A DNA stretch of 64,000 bases from CAVSWT01 sp963775245 (GTDB lineage Bacteria > Bacteroidota > Ignavibacteria > Ignavibacteriales > Ignavibacteriaceae). The stretch covers positions 192,964 through 256,963 of the forward strand of contig CAVZID010000016.1 of NCBI GenBank assembly GCA_963775245.1. Reading direction: 5' to 3'. This document shows, piece by piece, positions 19,901 to 28,700 of the stretch. Every line of letters starts with the position of its first letter. The stretch's first letter is position 1. The notes below the pieces were generated by a model. The model was not told the DNA's origin and made no database searches. It was given only the letters and a program-made list of their open reading frames with translations. Both the position numbers and the translations under genes were made by a program.

Positions 19901-20025
19901 GCTCCAATCAGAGGTTCTCCACTTTGAAGGTCGGTAACTTTTCCTTGTATTTTTCCCACTGTACCTGCCCAAATTACTGTAGGCAACATCAGCAGAAAAA
20001 ATAAAACAGTAAGTTTTCTGTTCAT
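16990..20025 (-). CDS. TonB-dependent receptor with carboxypeptidase-regulatory-like domain (module 1)
   Basis: A 1011-residue outer-membrane protein. After the signal peptide (to about 20) comes a carboxypeptidase-regulatory-like domain (KIQGKVTDLQSGEPLIGANI ... DVNGEFTI ... VRASFIGYQ), then a plug domain (about 125-230) with MYIRGGRVDEVGYYLEGA and AGGYTAEYGNANAGIIRT, then a 22-strand-type barrel ending RLGIRLEY. Such receptors normally take up large substrates using TonB energy. The cargo/PorV context raises the alternative that it acts in surface assembly of the downstream protein. It leads the module-1 operon, with a GGAGA ribosome site and a 216-bp AT-rich upstream region. It resembles the module-2 receptor closely in length and layout. 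Confidence 0.9.
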   Translation of the reverse strand: MNRKLTVLFFLLMLPTVIWAGTVGKIQGKVTDLQSGEPLIGANILVVGTSLGAATDVNGEFTIQHLDAGAYQVRASFIGYQTITVSNVRVNADLTTELNFQLPAEGVTIGEVNVVASRPLINKSNTNAVRVTTNEQIEALPIRGLNNIAALTPGVIQQNGNMYIRGGRVDEVGYYLEGANITNPLTSLRGGPQQSAQQVTIPQDAIEEIQVQAGGYTAEYGNANAGIIRTQLKSGTPKFGANIQYITDNWTFKGKANRYDGAKHLGTYAYGYNDITASFNGPLVGDHIKFFGLFENTAQADRAPTYSPGFNLGMVADSVTPGDAVVLNYPGGPIPGNSSNLYSGVATFTFDYNPTIIRLLGTFTFNRQRLVSTNPTYVMFDLNRLPVRDNYNGDFGLKLTHVFSGSAYLEANASYIINSGKTYDPLLGDDFLHYGDKNANAAVGANWEYPANQTSTGQYDVPQPYTIFSTFNFATPNMPLIEADINNSIAHYNKFENTNLNLTAAFSDQINKSNSIKVGGEIQLMTVRNYTPASQYTNFAQQIAQNPNKSIASLLIQDGVNNYGYDVLGNKYSGSSDYATGAMAPHKPIFAGAYLEDRLEYKNLIVNAGIRYDYINTDNYAYANPSRPDLVYDVATLNVVNPQYLTKVPSFSSVSPRLGFSFPITDQTVFHAQYGKFVQQPSLTDLYISPYGIAYLINPNAGIFNATPWGLNLRPTRTTQYEIGFTQQIADFASVDLTAYYKDIADQVVFGSQSVLSSTGWRPYQLLTNGDYATTQGLELSFQMRRTQRFLVNGSVSISSARGTGDNPYADNGEYGAAVQNVIYTPKYIVPLAFNHTLNGNLNIDYRFGKDDGPDILHELGASLLLTFSSGHPYTLSTITSPTTGTSNPYNAVLVDTRNRFAIEPLNSSTTPSNFQVDMRVDKTIEFLNSLSANIFIQVINLFDTKNVADVFTNTGSAQTNGFLTDPNLSGYKSVALYGSDYADAYNSTYIDYAGLYGTPRQIRLGIRLEY

Positions 20026-20241
20026 CTTATCTCTCCTAAGATTAATGATTAGAAAAAATTATTTTTGTCTCACACAAGAAGCAAAGTTCTTGTTCAAGAC
20101 TTTTTATTAGTTGCCCGCTGGAATAAAAAGAATTGTTTTTTTACCACCGTTTAAATGAGGAAAAAAATATTAATAGTAAAGGATATTTTTGGGAATTTTT
20201 TTTGTGGGAATTTAAGGTGGATTTAATATAGAAGTAATTAT

Positions 20242-21309
20242 TTAATTAGGGGAAGCGCCAGTTACAAAAGCGTAGTTTCTTATTTCGTCTTTGAGGAATA
20301 CATATGGAGTGAAATAATTTATTCTAAATAATAAGTGATTATAAAATAAATTACATCCCCCATACATCAGTGTTTTGGCATCATATCCAAGTAGACGAAG
20401 ATATGCAACAACAAATGCGCTTTGCTGACCGGAGATACTATAAACTAAAATACTTTTATCGTTAGGCAAGGTTTGTAAATACTCCGTACTTTTCAGATCC
20501 CTCATCGGCTGGTATAGTAAAGCATTTTCAAAATGGCCGGAGCCAGGTGTATTTGCTTTGTCATGCATATAAAGATCGAAAGTACCATAACAGGCAATAT
20601 AAAAATCAGAAGGATTTAAATATTTACTTCCGCCTTGATACACTTTTTGATAAGCATTTTGATCAGTAAAACCCTCTTTAATCAATTGTATTATTCTAGC
20701 ATTAGTGTTTTGTTGAATACTTGAGTCAGGATATTTAAGATTAAATTTAGGCAGAGGATATTTTGGGCCAAATTGATATACCACGTTATTAAAATTATAA
20801 ATTATCATTTGACTGTCTAAATTATTCTGCCACACTTCTGAAAATGCATTATTCCATTGAGCCATTCCAAAGCTTAAAGAATAAACATTATTAAAACCAT
20901 ACAGCCTTAATAAACTTGTAAAATAAGAAGAGGCTTGTCCAGCAGTACTCACAATAACAACTTTGGGATAGGTATTTGCAGCATTTTTAGATGTTAAATA
21001 ATCAATTAAACTATCTGGTAAAATATTAATTGCTCCCGGAATATGTCCAATTTCATAATCATTTATCGATCTAATATCTAAAATTAAATAGGTACCTAGA
21101 TTATTTTGAACATCATCAACATCTAATATAGACGGCATGTCGGCTGAATTTATATAGTCTCCTTTTTCTTCAACATATTTAAGTAACAAATATGATGTAG
21201 ATAAATTAAAGCTAACTTCAGGGGAAACACTATCTTTTAAGCAACTTTGAAATAAGTAAGCAAAAATCAGTAGAAAAGAAATCCTAAATAAAATTTTTTT
21301 GAAGTTCAT
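20242..21309 (-). CDS. Lipoprotein with two rhodanese-like domains, both lacking the catalytic cysteine
   Basis: A 355-residue lipoprotein (lipobox ending at C23 in LFQSC). The first rhodanese domain (about 60-160) has LILDIRSINDYEIGHIPGAINI, and the second (about 215-330) has YLQTLPNDKSILVYSISGQQSA. Where active sulfurtransferases carry CxxGxxS, both domains have Ser (S121 in IVSTAGQAS and S291 in VYSISGQQS), so a persulfide cannot form in the usual way and the protein is probably a binding or structural partner. It is the third gene of an operon with a TonB receptor and a DUF4249 protein (gap 17 bp), suggesting an accessory role at the outer membrane. Substrate unknown. Confidence 0.8.
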   Translation of the reverse strand: MNFKKILFRISFLLIFAYLFQSCLKDSVSPEVSFNLSTSYLLLKYVEEKGDYINSADMPSILDVDDVQNNLGTYLILDIRSINDYEIGHIPGAINILPDSLIDYLTSKNAANTYPKVVIVSTAGQASSYFTSLLRLYGFNNVYSLSFGMAQWNNAFSEVWQNNLDSQMIIYNFNNVVYQFGPKYPLPKFNLKYPDSSIQQNTNARIIQLIKEGFTDQNAYQKVYQGGSKYLNPSDFYIACYGTFDLYMHDKANTPGSGHFENALLYQPMRDLKSTEYLQTLPNDKSILVYSISGQQSAFVVAYLRLLGYDAKTLMYGGCNLFYNHLLFRINYFTPYVFLKDEIRNYAFVTGASPN

Positions 21310-21326
21310 GCTAAATGAATATATTA

Positions 21327-22142
21327 TTAACGACTGGAAACTTTAAAATTATCGCTGACAGTATAACCAATAAATAAACCGATTACATTATTACCTTGAA
21401 CATTCCACGCAATCTGCCCACCGCCTTGTGTAAATGTATTTACAATTGGCTGGTTATTATTTCTACTTTCATAGTAACCTAAGTATTGCGGATCAAATGA
21501 AAAAACTTGCACATAAGTTGAATTTCCATAGAAGCTGCTGAGGTATTTATCTGGCAGATCCAATGTTCCTATCAGTACAGTTGATAAAGTATCTTTCGGA
21601 GAATCTACTAATTCTTGAAAATCGGGGGCAGTATCCAAAAGATTATTTGTATTAGGACTCATAATTACCCAGCTTGCACCAAATACTTCATTTGACTGGC
21701 CTGCAGCTTGAACTTCAATATAGCTGTCATTCTTAAAATTGGCTGACTGCACTACAGGTTTATAAGGTATTTTAGTGTAACTGTAAATTGAATTATCACC
21801 TACTTTTGCATATAATTCGTAAGTATAACCTTGTTGAATTCTAAAATCGTACAATGACTTATAGATTCCATCCTGGGTATAATGTAGGGGTACAACTTGA
21901 ATCCCATTTATAATAATAAATGCTTTTACATTTTTTAGTTCAGCTTTATTAATATTATAAACTTCATCCAAAGGCAGAGTCTTAGTAAATGTTACTCCTC
22001 CAAAACTTTTATCTGCTTTTAATTCTGCACGAACAACTGTTTTTTCCTGATAAGTTATATTAGGCGTAATAACATCTACCTGTTCACAATCTATTCCAGA
22101 AATGAGGATAAACAATATTAGGATTTTAAATAATTTTTTCAT
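21327..22142 (-). CDS. DUF4249-family probable lipoprotein
   Basis: A 271-residue exported protein. The N-terminal hydrophobic segment ends at C20 in ISGIDC, a non-canonical lipobox because Asp precedes the Cys. The domain begins with TPNITYQEKTVVRAEL and has VKAFIIINGIQVVPLHYTQDGIYKS and GYTYELYAKV, matching the DUF4249 pattern usually encoded directly after TonB-dependent receptors in Bacteroidota. Here too it follows a receptor (11-bp gap) and precedes the double-rhodanese lipoprotein. It is probably a surface- or periplasm-facing partner of that receptor; no activity is known for the family. Confidence 0.78.
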   Translation of the reverse strand: MKKLFKILILFILISGIDCEQVDVITPNITYQEKTVVRAELKADKSFGGVTFTKTLPLDEVYNINKAELKNVKAFIIINGIQVVPLHYTQDGIYKSLYDFRIQQGYTYELYAKVGDNSIYSYTKIPYKPVVQSANFKNDSYIEVQAAGQSNEVFGASWVIMSPNTNNLLDTAPDFQELVDSPKDTLSTVLIGTLDLPDKYLSSFYGNSTYVQVFSFDPQYLGYYESRNNNQPIVNTFTQGGGQIAWNVQGNNVIGLFIGYTVSDNFKVSSR

Positions 22143-22153
22143 CTTATTAATTA

Positions 22154-24517
22154 TTAAAAATTAATATTAACACCTATTGTCGGAATAAATGGGAATAAGG
22201 TTATTTGCTTAAGTTCAGGCATCTCAAAATTACTCTGTGATCCAGACTGATTAGAATAAGTTATATAATAAGAAAAAGGATTATGCCTATTATAAACATT
22301 ATAGATACTTAAATAAGTTTCAAATGAATATTTGCCCCAATCAAAATTATATGCTGCACTTAAATCAAGCTTATTATACGATGGAAATCTGAACTCATTT
22401 CTTCCGGTATAATTAAATTGCAGACTGCTTTGTTCTGTAGCGCCAATAGTTTGAAACTGATATTGACCTGTTGGAATAGTGTAACCCTGCCCGCTTGAGA
22501 ATGACCAGGTTAAACCCAAATGCCAATGATCATTAAGCTTATATGCTAACACTAACGAAACATCATGTCTTCTGTCATATCTTGGATAATAAACATAACC
22601 TGCATTAAGCAAATCAAATTTTCTTTTTGTCCAGGATAGTGTGTAACCGATCCATCCTACTAAATCTCCAACCGTTTTATTTGCAAAAAATTCTATTCCA
22701 TAAGCTTCTCCTTCACCTTTTAAAAGCAGTTCGGAAATTGATTCCCCTATTTTAAATGTAGGTGCATTTTCAAACTCATAAAGGTTTTTCATATTTTTAT
22801 AATAACCTTCAATGGAAAATACATACTGCTTATTAAATAAATTATAATCAATGCCCAAAACATATTGAGCAGATTTACTTGGATCAATTGTTTTGGTTGA
22901 AGGATACCATAAGTCTGTTGGTAAGGTTATGTCGTTTCTAACAATTAAATGTAAAAATTGATGAGCAACTGCATAAGAAGCATTTAGTGTTAGATTGTCG
23001 GTGAGAACAAATTGTGCAGAAAACCTTGGCTCTATACCGAAATAATTTTTTGAACGAAAATAAAATCCTCTTACTCCAATGTTAGTTTTAAACCAATTAG
23101 TTATATTTCCTTCATCTTGAATGTAAACCGCAGATTTCATAGAAAAAAGATCTGGTAAATAATTCAAAGATGACTCCAGTAAAGGATTATAAAAGTTACT
23201 ATAGATTAGCGAATATTTATGAAAAGCAATTTCGGCCCCTACTTTAAACGTATTTTTTTTTGACAAATAAGATTCTGCATTAGTATTTGCATAAACATCA
23301 GTTAACTTGGATAAAGAAAAAAAGCTTGTGGCAGTAGCGCTTTTTGTTTTATCTTCCAGCACTGACTTTGATTCATAATTTATAACGCTCAATGAACTAG
23401 TGATAAATAATGAGTTAGAATTAATATGCAGCCATCTTACACTTGCCAATGCATTTTTCCATTGAATATTATAATTAACTCCATTGCTGTTAACTGGATT
23501 GTAAAGATTATCCTGGCTATACATTCCACTTAGTGTGTAAATATCCGATTCAGAAGATGTAATTGTAATCTTCATGTTTGCATCATAAAAATTATATCTA
23601 GGAATAATGTCACTTTTAAAATATTCATTTTGAATAAAATCATAATACATTTTTCTACCGGCAATCATGTAAGTAGCTTTAGCTCCTACCGGCCCTTCCA
23701 GCATAAAATTAGAATTGATTAAACCAAGTCCAATTTTTCCCTTTTCCTTTTCTTTGGTCCCAGAACGTAATTTAATATCAAGAACACTCCCTAATCTTTC
23801 TCCGTACTCTGCCGGGAAATTACTTTTTATCAGTCGAACATTTTGAATTGCATCCGAATTAAACGTACTTGCAAAATTACCAAGATGGGAAGGGTTATAA
23901 ACAATTACACCATCAACCAAAGTTAAAGTTTGATCAGGAGAACCTCCACGTACATATATTCCATTTGAAATTTCATTAGCTACTTTTATTCCCGGTAATA
24001 GTTGAAGAGTTTTTAAAAGATCCATCTCCCCGCTTAGTGAAGGAAGCTGCTTTAATAAATTCGGATTAACATCAATTGTACTGGTGTTAATCTCCGACTG
24101 TTTTTTATCTTTGACAACTACTTCAGGCATTTGAATATCTTCCGGAGTCATATTAAAATTATATTGAACTCTGCCTTTGTCAACGGAAATCATTAATTGA
24201 CGGATAATAGTTCTGTATCCAATATTCCTTACAATAATATAATAGATGCCCTTAACTATTCCCGGCAAAGCATAAAATCCATAAGTGTTTGTAGCAGTAC
24301 CGTTGAAAGGTGTTTGTTTTAAGTTTAAACTATCTTTGTACAAAAGAATATTTGTCCCTATTAGCGCTTCGCCGCTGGTTGAATCTCTTACAAAACCGGA
24401 AACGATAACTTCATTAGATTGAGCAAATGTTGGAATATATAAAAAGAATAGAAAACTAAAGAGGAAAACTATGCAAATGAGCCACTTCAATTTTTTCCCT
24501 AAAATTTGCAGAAACAA
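22154..24517 (-). CDS. TonB-dependent receptor with carboxypeptidase-regulatory-like domain (DUF4249-associated)
   Basis: A 787-residue receptor. A signal segment is followed by a regulatory-like domain (VSGFVRDSTSGEALIGTNI to about residue 125), a plug (about 145-250, with IYVRGGSPDQTLTLVDGV and FPAEYGERLGSVLDI) and a barrel ending FIPTIGVNINF. Two TTG codons could start it; the downstream one at 24490 has AGGGA 6-7 nt before it and gives a more compact signal peptide, so the protein may be nine residues shorter. A possible Bacteroidota-type promoter (TTG, 20 bp, TATTTAG) lies between the preceding terminator and the start. It leads the operon with the DUF4249 and rhodanese-like lipoproteins. 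Substrate unknown. Confidence 0.9.
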   Translation of the reverse strand: MFLQILGKKLKWLICIVFLFSFLFFLYIPTFAQSNEVIVSGFVRDSTSGEALIGTNILLYKDSLNLKQTPFNGTATNTYGFYALPGIVKGIYYIIVRNIGYRTIIRQLMISVDKGRVQYNFNMTPEDIQMPEVVVKDKKQSEINTSTIDVNPNLLKQLPSLSGEMDLLKTLQLLPGIKVANEISNGIYVRGGSPDQTLTLVDGVIVYNPSHLGNFASTFNSDAIQNVRLIKSNFPAEYGERLGSVLDIKLRSGTKEKEKGKIGLGLINSNFMLEGPVGAKATYMIAGRKMYYDFIQNEYFKSDIIPRYNFYDANMKITITSSESDIYTLSGMYSQDNLYNPVNSNGVNYNIQWKNALASVRWLHINSNSLFITSSLSVINYESKSVLEDKTKSATATSFFSLSKLTDVYANTNAESYLSKKNTFKVGAEIAFHKYSLIYSNFYNPLLESSLNYLPDLFSMKSAVYIQDEGNITNWFKTNIGVRGFYFRSKNYFGIEPRFSAQFVLTDNLTLNASYAVAHQFLHLIVRNDITLPTDLWYPSTKTIDPSKSAQYVLGIDYNLFNKQYVFSIEGYYKNMKNLYEFENAPTFKIGESISELLLKGEGEAYGIEFFANKTVGDLVGWIGYTLSWTKRKFDLLNAGYVYYPRYDRRHDVSLVLAYKLNDHWHLGLTWSFSSGQGYTIPTGQYQFQTIGATEQSSLQFNYTGRNEFRFPSYNKLDLSAAYNFDWGKYSFETYLSIYNVYNRHNPFSYYITYSNQSGSQSNFEMPELKQITLFPFIPTIGVNINF

Positions 24518-24560
24518 TAATTCTAAATATCACATTTGTAAGAAATAAGCAAGCTTTAAA

Positions 24561-24597
24561 ATAAAAAGTGCGGTTATTCTATTCGAATAACCGCACT
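24561..24597 (-). terminator. Rho-independent terminator of the second PorV-like gene
   Basis: A perfect 13-bp stem (AGTGCGGTTATTC) with a 5-nt loop. On the minus strand it is followed by TTTTATTTT, 21 nt after the PorV-like stop codon. It separates module 2 from the next receptor operon. Confidence 0.88.
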
Positions 24598-24618
24598 CTT
24601 CAAAATTAATTTAAGTTT

Positions 24619-25659
24619 CTAGAAACCCATTTTAATTGAAAATGTGTTGTTAGCATTAAAATATTTAACAGGCGTGTAAGCATAATCTAATGAAATATCC
24701 ATATCTGTGAATTGTTTGAAATTCAATCCAACACCTAAAGAATAATCCTGGAATATATTTGGACGAGCTGTTGAAGATTGAGGAGAAAATAGATATCCGC
24801 CTCTTAAGAAAGCTATATCCTTATAGGAATATTCCAATCCAACTTTATAATCATCATAAGCAAAGTTATTATTAACGAAAGCGCCGGATACAGATACACT
24901 ATTTTCTTCATCAAGGGCACGAGTATATGAAAGCCCTAAAGAAATTTCAGACGGTAGTTCAAATGAAGCTGCTGAAATTTCATAGAAAGTTAAACCCCTC
25001 GCACTGTTAGGATCAGTTGCTTGTACAAATAAACTAGAACCTCCGAACGTTAAAGCACCACCTAAGTTTTTAACAACAACGCCTAAAGAAAGGCCGTTTG
25101 TGAAGAGATTTTTATATTGAACACCAGCATCAAAACTAATACCGCTGGCACTTACTCCGGTCCAGCTTTCATTTATTAAATTAACGTTTGCACCTATCGA
25201 TACTCTATCTGAAAGAAGCCTGGAATATGTTAGCCCAAGGACAAAATAAGTAGGGCTTACAATTTCTCCTGTTCCATCAGGTTGATCCAAAGTAGTTACA
25301 TTAATATCTCCGATGTTCAAATCTCTAAATGATAAAGCTAATGTTCCAAGTTCACCGAAGTTTCCACTTATTGCTGCATAATTCATATTCATATCTGCTA
25401 TGTATTGCCTGTAAGAAAATAAGGCATTGGCATCCTGATCTTTAAGGAAGACACCAGCGGGATTCCAATAAATAGCTTCCAAGCCGGCAGCAGTGGCTAC
25501 GGGAGCTCCGCCTTGTGCTAAATATTGAGCTCCAATAGGAATTCTCAATTCCGGTGCTGCAGCAGTACCTGCTCTATCCTGTCCACCCTGGCCAAATATA
25601 TCACCAGCAGCACAAATAAATATAGTCAGTAAAAAAAGAAATTTTTTTAAATAATTCAT
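24619..25659 (-). CDS. PorV/PorQ-family outer-membrane barrel protein (module 2)
   Basis: A 346-residue protein with a signal peptide and the family signature AAPELRIPIGAQYLAQGGAP and LEAIYWNPAGV, then barrel strands ending FSIKMGF. The start is the ATG placed five bases behind GGAGG; a TTG four codons upstream overlaps that ribosome site and is unlikely. It is paralogous to the barrel of module 1 along its whole length, including a shared GTGE(I/T)..P.(F/Y)(I/F)V.G..YSR region. It lies 66 bp behind the 1263-residue exported protein and is followed by a strong terminator. A T9SS shuttle function is inferred from family and context. Confidence 0.86.
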   Translation of the reverse strand: MNYLKKFLFLLTIFICAAGDIFGQGGQDRAGTAAAPELRIPIGAQYLAQGGAPVATAAGLEAIYWNPAGVFLKDQDANALFSYRQYIADMNMNYAAISGNFGELGTLALSFRDLNIGDINVTTLDQPDGTGEIVSPTYFVLGLTYSRLLSDRVSIGANVNLINESWTGVSASGISFDAGVQYKNLFTNGLSLGVVVKNLGGALTFGGSSLFVQATDPNSARGLTFYEISAASFELPSEISLGLSYTRALDEENSVSVSGAFVNNNFAYDDYKVGLEYSYKDIAFLRGGYLFSPQSSTARPNIFQDYSLGVGLNFKQFTDMDISLDYAYTPVKYFNANNTFSIKMGF

Positions 25660-25690
25660 AATTTCCTCCAATTATATTAAAATTTTTAGC

Positions 25691-25719
25691 AGGCAATCCC
25701 GAACTTATCAGGATTGCCT
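25691..25719 (-). other. Intercistronic stem-loop between cargo and PorV-like genes
   Basis: A 9-bp stem (AGGCAATCC / GGATTGCCT) with an 11-nt loop lies in the short gap between the large exported protein and the PorV-like gene of module 2. No T tract follows on the minus strand, so it looks more like an mRNA stabilising or processing hairpin than a full terminator. Confidence 0.45.
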
Positions 25720-25725
25720 CCCAAA

Positions 25726-28700
25726 TCAATAAACTCTAAGTATTTGTTGTTCCTGGATAATTGCCAGTTTTAACACTTTTGTTGTTTTTAAATTAGGCAT
25801 ATCTATATATGCAATGTAAACACCGCTTGCCACCGGATAGTTACTATTGTTTTGCAGATTCCATTGAGAGAATTGTGTTGGATCATTCTTTTCAATAGTT
25901 CTAACCAAAACACCTGACAAATCAAATATTCTTATAGTTGCTCTATCAGGCAAGTGACTGAATGTTACATATTTTCCTTCTCTTGTTGTTTCTCTGTTTT
26001 GTGTTCCATAATATGGATTAGGGAATACATTTATTTTATTAACTTCGTCTTTAGCCACATTAGCGGAATATGTAGTTGCAACAGGTAGGCTGAAATCATA
26101 AGAATCGACACCAATTTGAACGGGGTTTGCATAAGTTATAGTAACCACATCTCCCATAACTAAGCGTGTAGAATAAATTACGACAATCCATGTAGCATCA
26201 CTTACTGCAGCAGGATCTGTTGTACTAAAAACATGCTTTGGGTCATAATCAGTATTAACTATTACAAGATAGTTTCTATCATCAGGATACCATGCATAAA
26301 ATGGATCAGCTGCAAGATCTTGTGAACGATCTCTAAACATTATGTTCACTTGTTTTTTAGTATCTTTATTCCATACCTCAAAAGGAACTCTAATTAAAAA
26401 TGGAGCTGCAGTACCTGGGTTCGGGTTCATAGGATGATCAGCTAAACCACCAGCACCTGCCACTGTTGAAAATATGGTTGCCATCTGGCCACCGCTTGAA
26501 ACATATTTAATATTTCTACCGTTTATGACAGTGTCTCTAATGACACCCGTATACCTTATTTCGTAATCTTGCTGCAGTTTATTAATCTCGGTTGTTCCAA
26601 AACCAAACCCATCAGCTGCCCAGCTTGTTGGTAATCCATAAAGTGTATAATTAGCAAATATTGTTCTAGTATCACTTGGGGAGCTTCCAGTTCTAACGAC
26701 TGAACCTGCATCAGACTTAATGGAATATGAGAAGGGAACAATTGGGGCATCATACCCAGCATCCATGTTAATCTGAAATCCATCTACAACCGGAGATGCA
26801 TTTATACCAAGATCTATTGGTATATCGCTTCTTCTGGGGAATAAATCAGTTCCATTTATTTCAGATCTATTTTGCAATTTTATTACATTTGCTGTAACAT
26901 CTTTAAGATTCCAATATTTAGCAAGACGTGAAGCTTTTCCAACTTCTGTTACTTGTGAAGTACCCTCTGCATCAATAGGGCCTCCGCCATATCCGTCATC
27001 AAAAACCTTCCAGCTTACATTTAATGGAAGATCAGATGGGTTGTGTTGTATTATAATAGTCCATTCTTCTCCTCCGGCAAATGGACCATTACCGGATCTT
27101 GCAGATGTGTCACCAATAACAACCTTATTTCCAACAATTAATGGAGCAAGAGTTCCGTTTCCTCCCTCAAAGTTTGGTGCAGAGATTATATGGGTTCCAG
27201 CAGGGAAAGTCATTAGAACACCATCAACATAATCATAATCAGGTGAATCAAAACTTAAAGAACAACTTAGTTCTAATGTCCCAGCTTCCGGACCATACAC
27301 TGCAGCGAGATCAATCGATGCGCTGGATAAAGTATCCGCTTTTCTTAAACCGGTTCTCGCTGAAGCGGGGCCCCAATCACCATTTTCATTTCTTATCTCC
27401 TGTCTGGATGTGAAATAAACCTGGTATTTATGACCAGTTGTTTTTGCAGGGTCAACAATTGTAACACTTGGACTTCCATCAGCAAGGCCAGTAGAATGTG
27501 TAACATCGATTACATTTCCAGTTTTTTCACCATAAGTAATTCCTGGATTAGCTTGTTGGGGAACAGCAGTTATTTGTTCTGGCGTTGATTCCAAAGCTTT
27601 AAATGGCAACGTTCCGGAAGTATCCGGATTATAACCGTAAGCTGTAACACCATAATAATATTCCTGGCCATTTCTTAATGGCTTATTTCTAACAGCGTCC
27701 TTGGTAATATCCATATACCTTTGAAGCCCAATATCTGTACCTTGCTGTACCGGTAAGTTAAGGACTAAACCGGATGCTTCATCAAATTGGTTATCAAAAA
27801 TAGTTGTAATATTATCTTTTTTATCAAAGGTAGCAATTTTAACAGCATTTTTTAAATTAAATGAAGCGTCAGGATATTGATAAATATTGTATCCTTGAAA
27901 AGCATAACCTTTTGGAGCAGAAAGTTCTAATGAAGTTGCAGTATTATTATCCCAATTCAAGACTATTTCCCGATCCTGTTGGGTAAAACTAACAACCGGT
28001 TTAGTGAAATTAGGAAGATCAAATAATTGATCATAAGCATATTGTGCAAATATATCATTAAACTTAAGCACAGATACGCTGCTTAAGTTAGTGCTTCCAA
28101 TTCCTCCTATTGTAGCAACTACTATTTCTGCAGTATCGCCTTTTACCATATTAAAAGGACCTGTTGTATTAACAATTCTTCTATCTCCAGGACCTTCAGC
28201 AATACCATCTATAAATCCAGTTCTTGTAAGTGGATCTCCACTTAACAAATAAGTTCCAACACCACCTGCTGATGTACCACCAACATTTCCCGGGAACGGT
28301 GAAGCAGAAGGATATGCAGGCCTAGGTAAAAAGCCTCTCATTAGATTATACCATTGAGGTGTTCCATTTGGATCCTGGCCATCAGGATCTCCCCAAGCAC
28401 CACCAGACGCAAAATAAGTATATGATGTTAAAGGTTTTGAGTTAACATATTTATATCCTTTTCTCCACTTAAGATTAATAATTGCACTGTCACTCATATT
28501 TCCAGTATATTGAGCTACACCTTGCAAAAAATCATAACCTAAGGCGGCAGGTGCAAGACCAACGCTTTGATAAACAGCATCCTGTGTTGACGAACTGTAT
28601 GAATAACCTAAATTTAAAGTAGTATCACAACCAGCAAAGTCATCCGTATATTGGCCAATATCAGGATCTGCCCATTGTACTAAATAGAAATCTTTAATTG

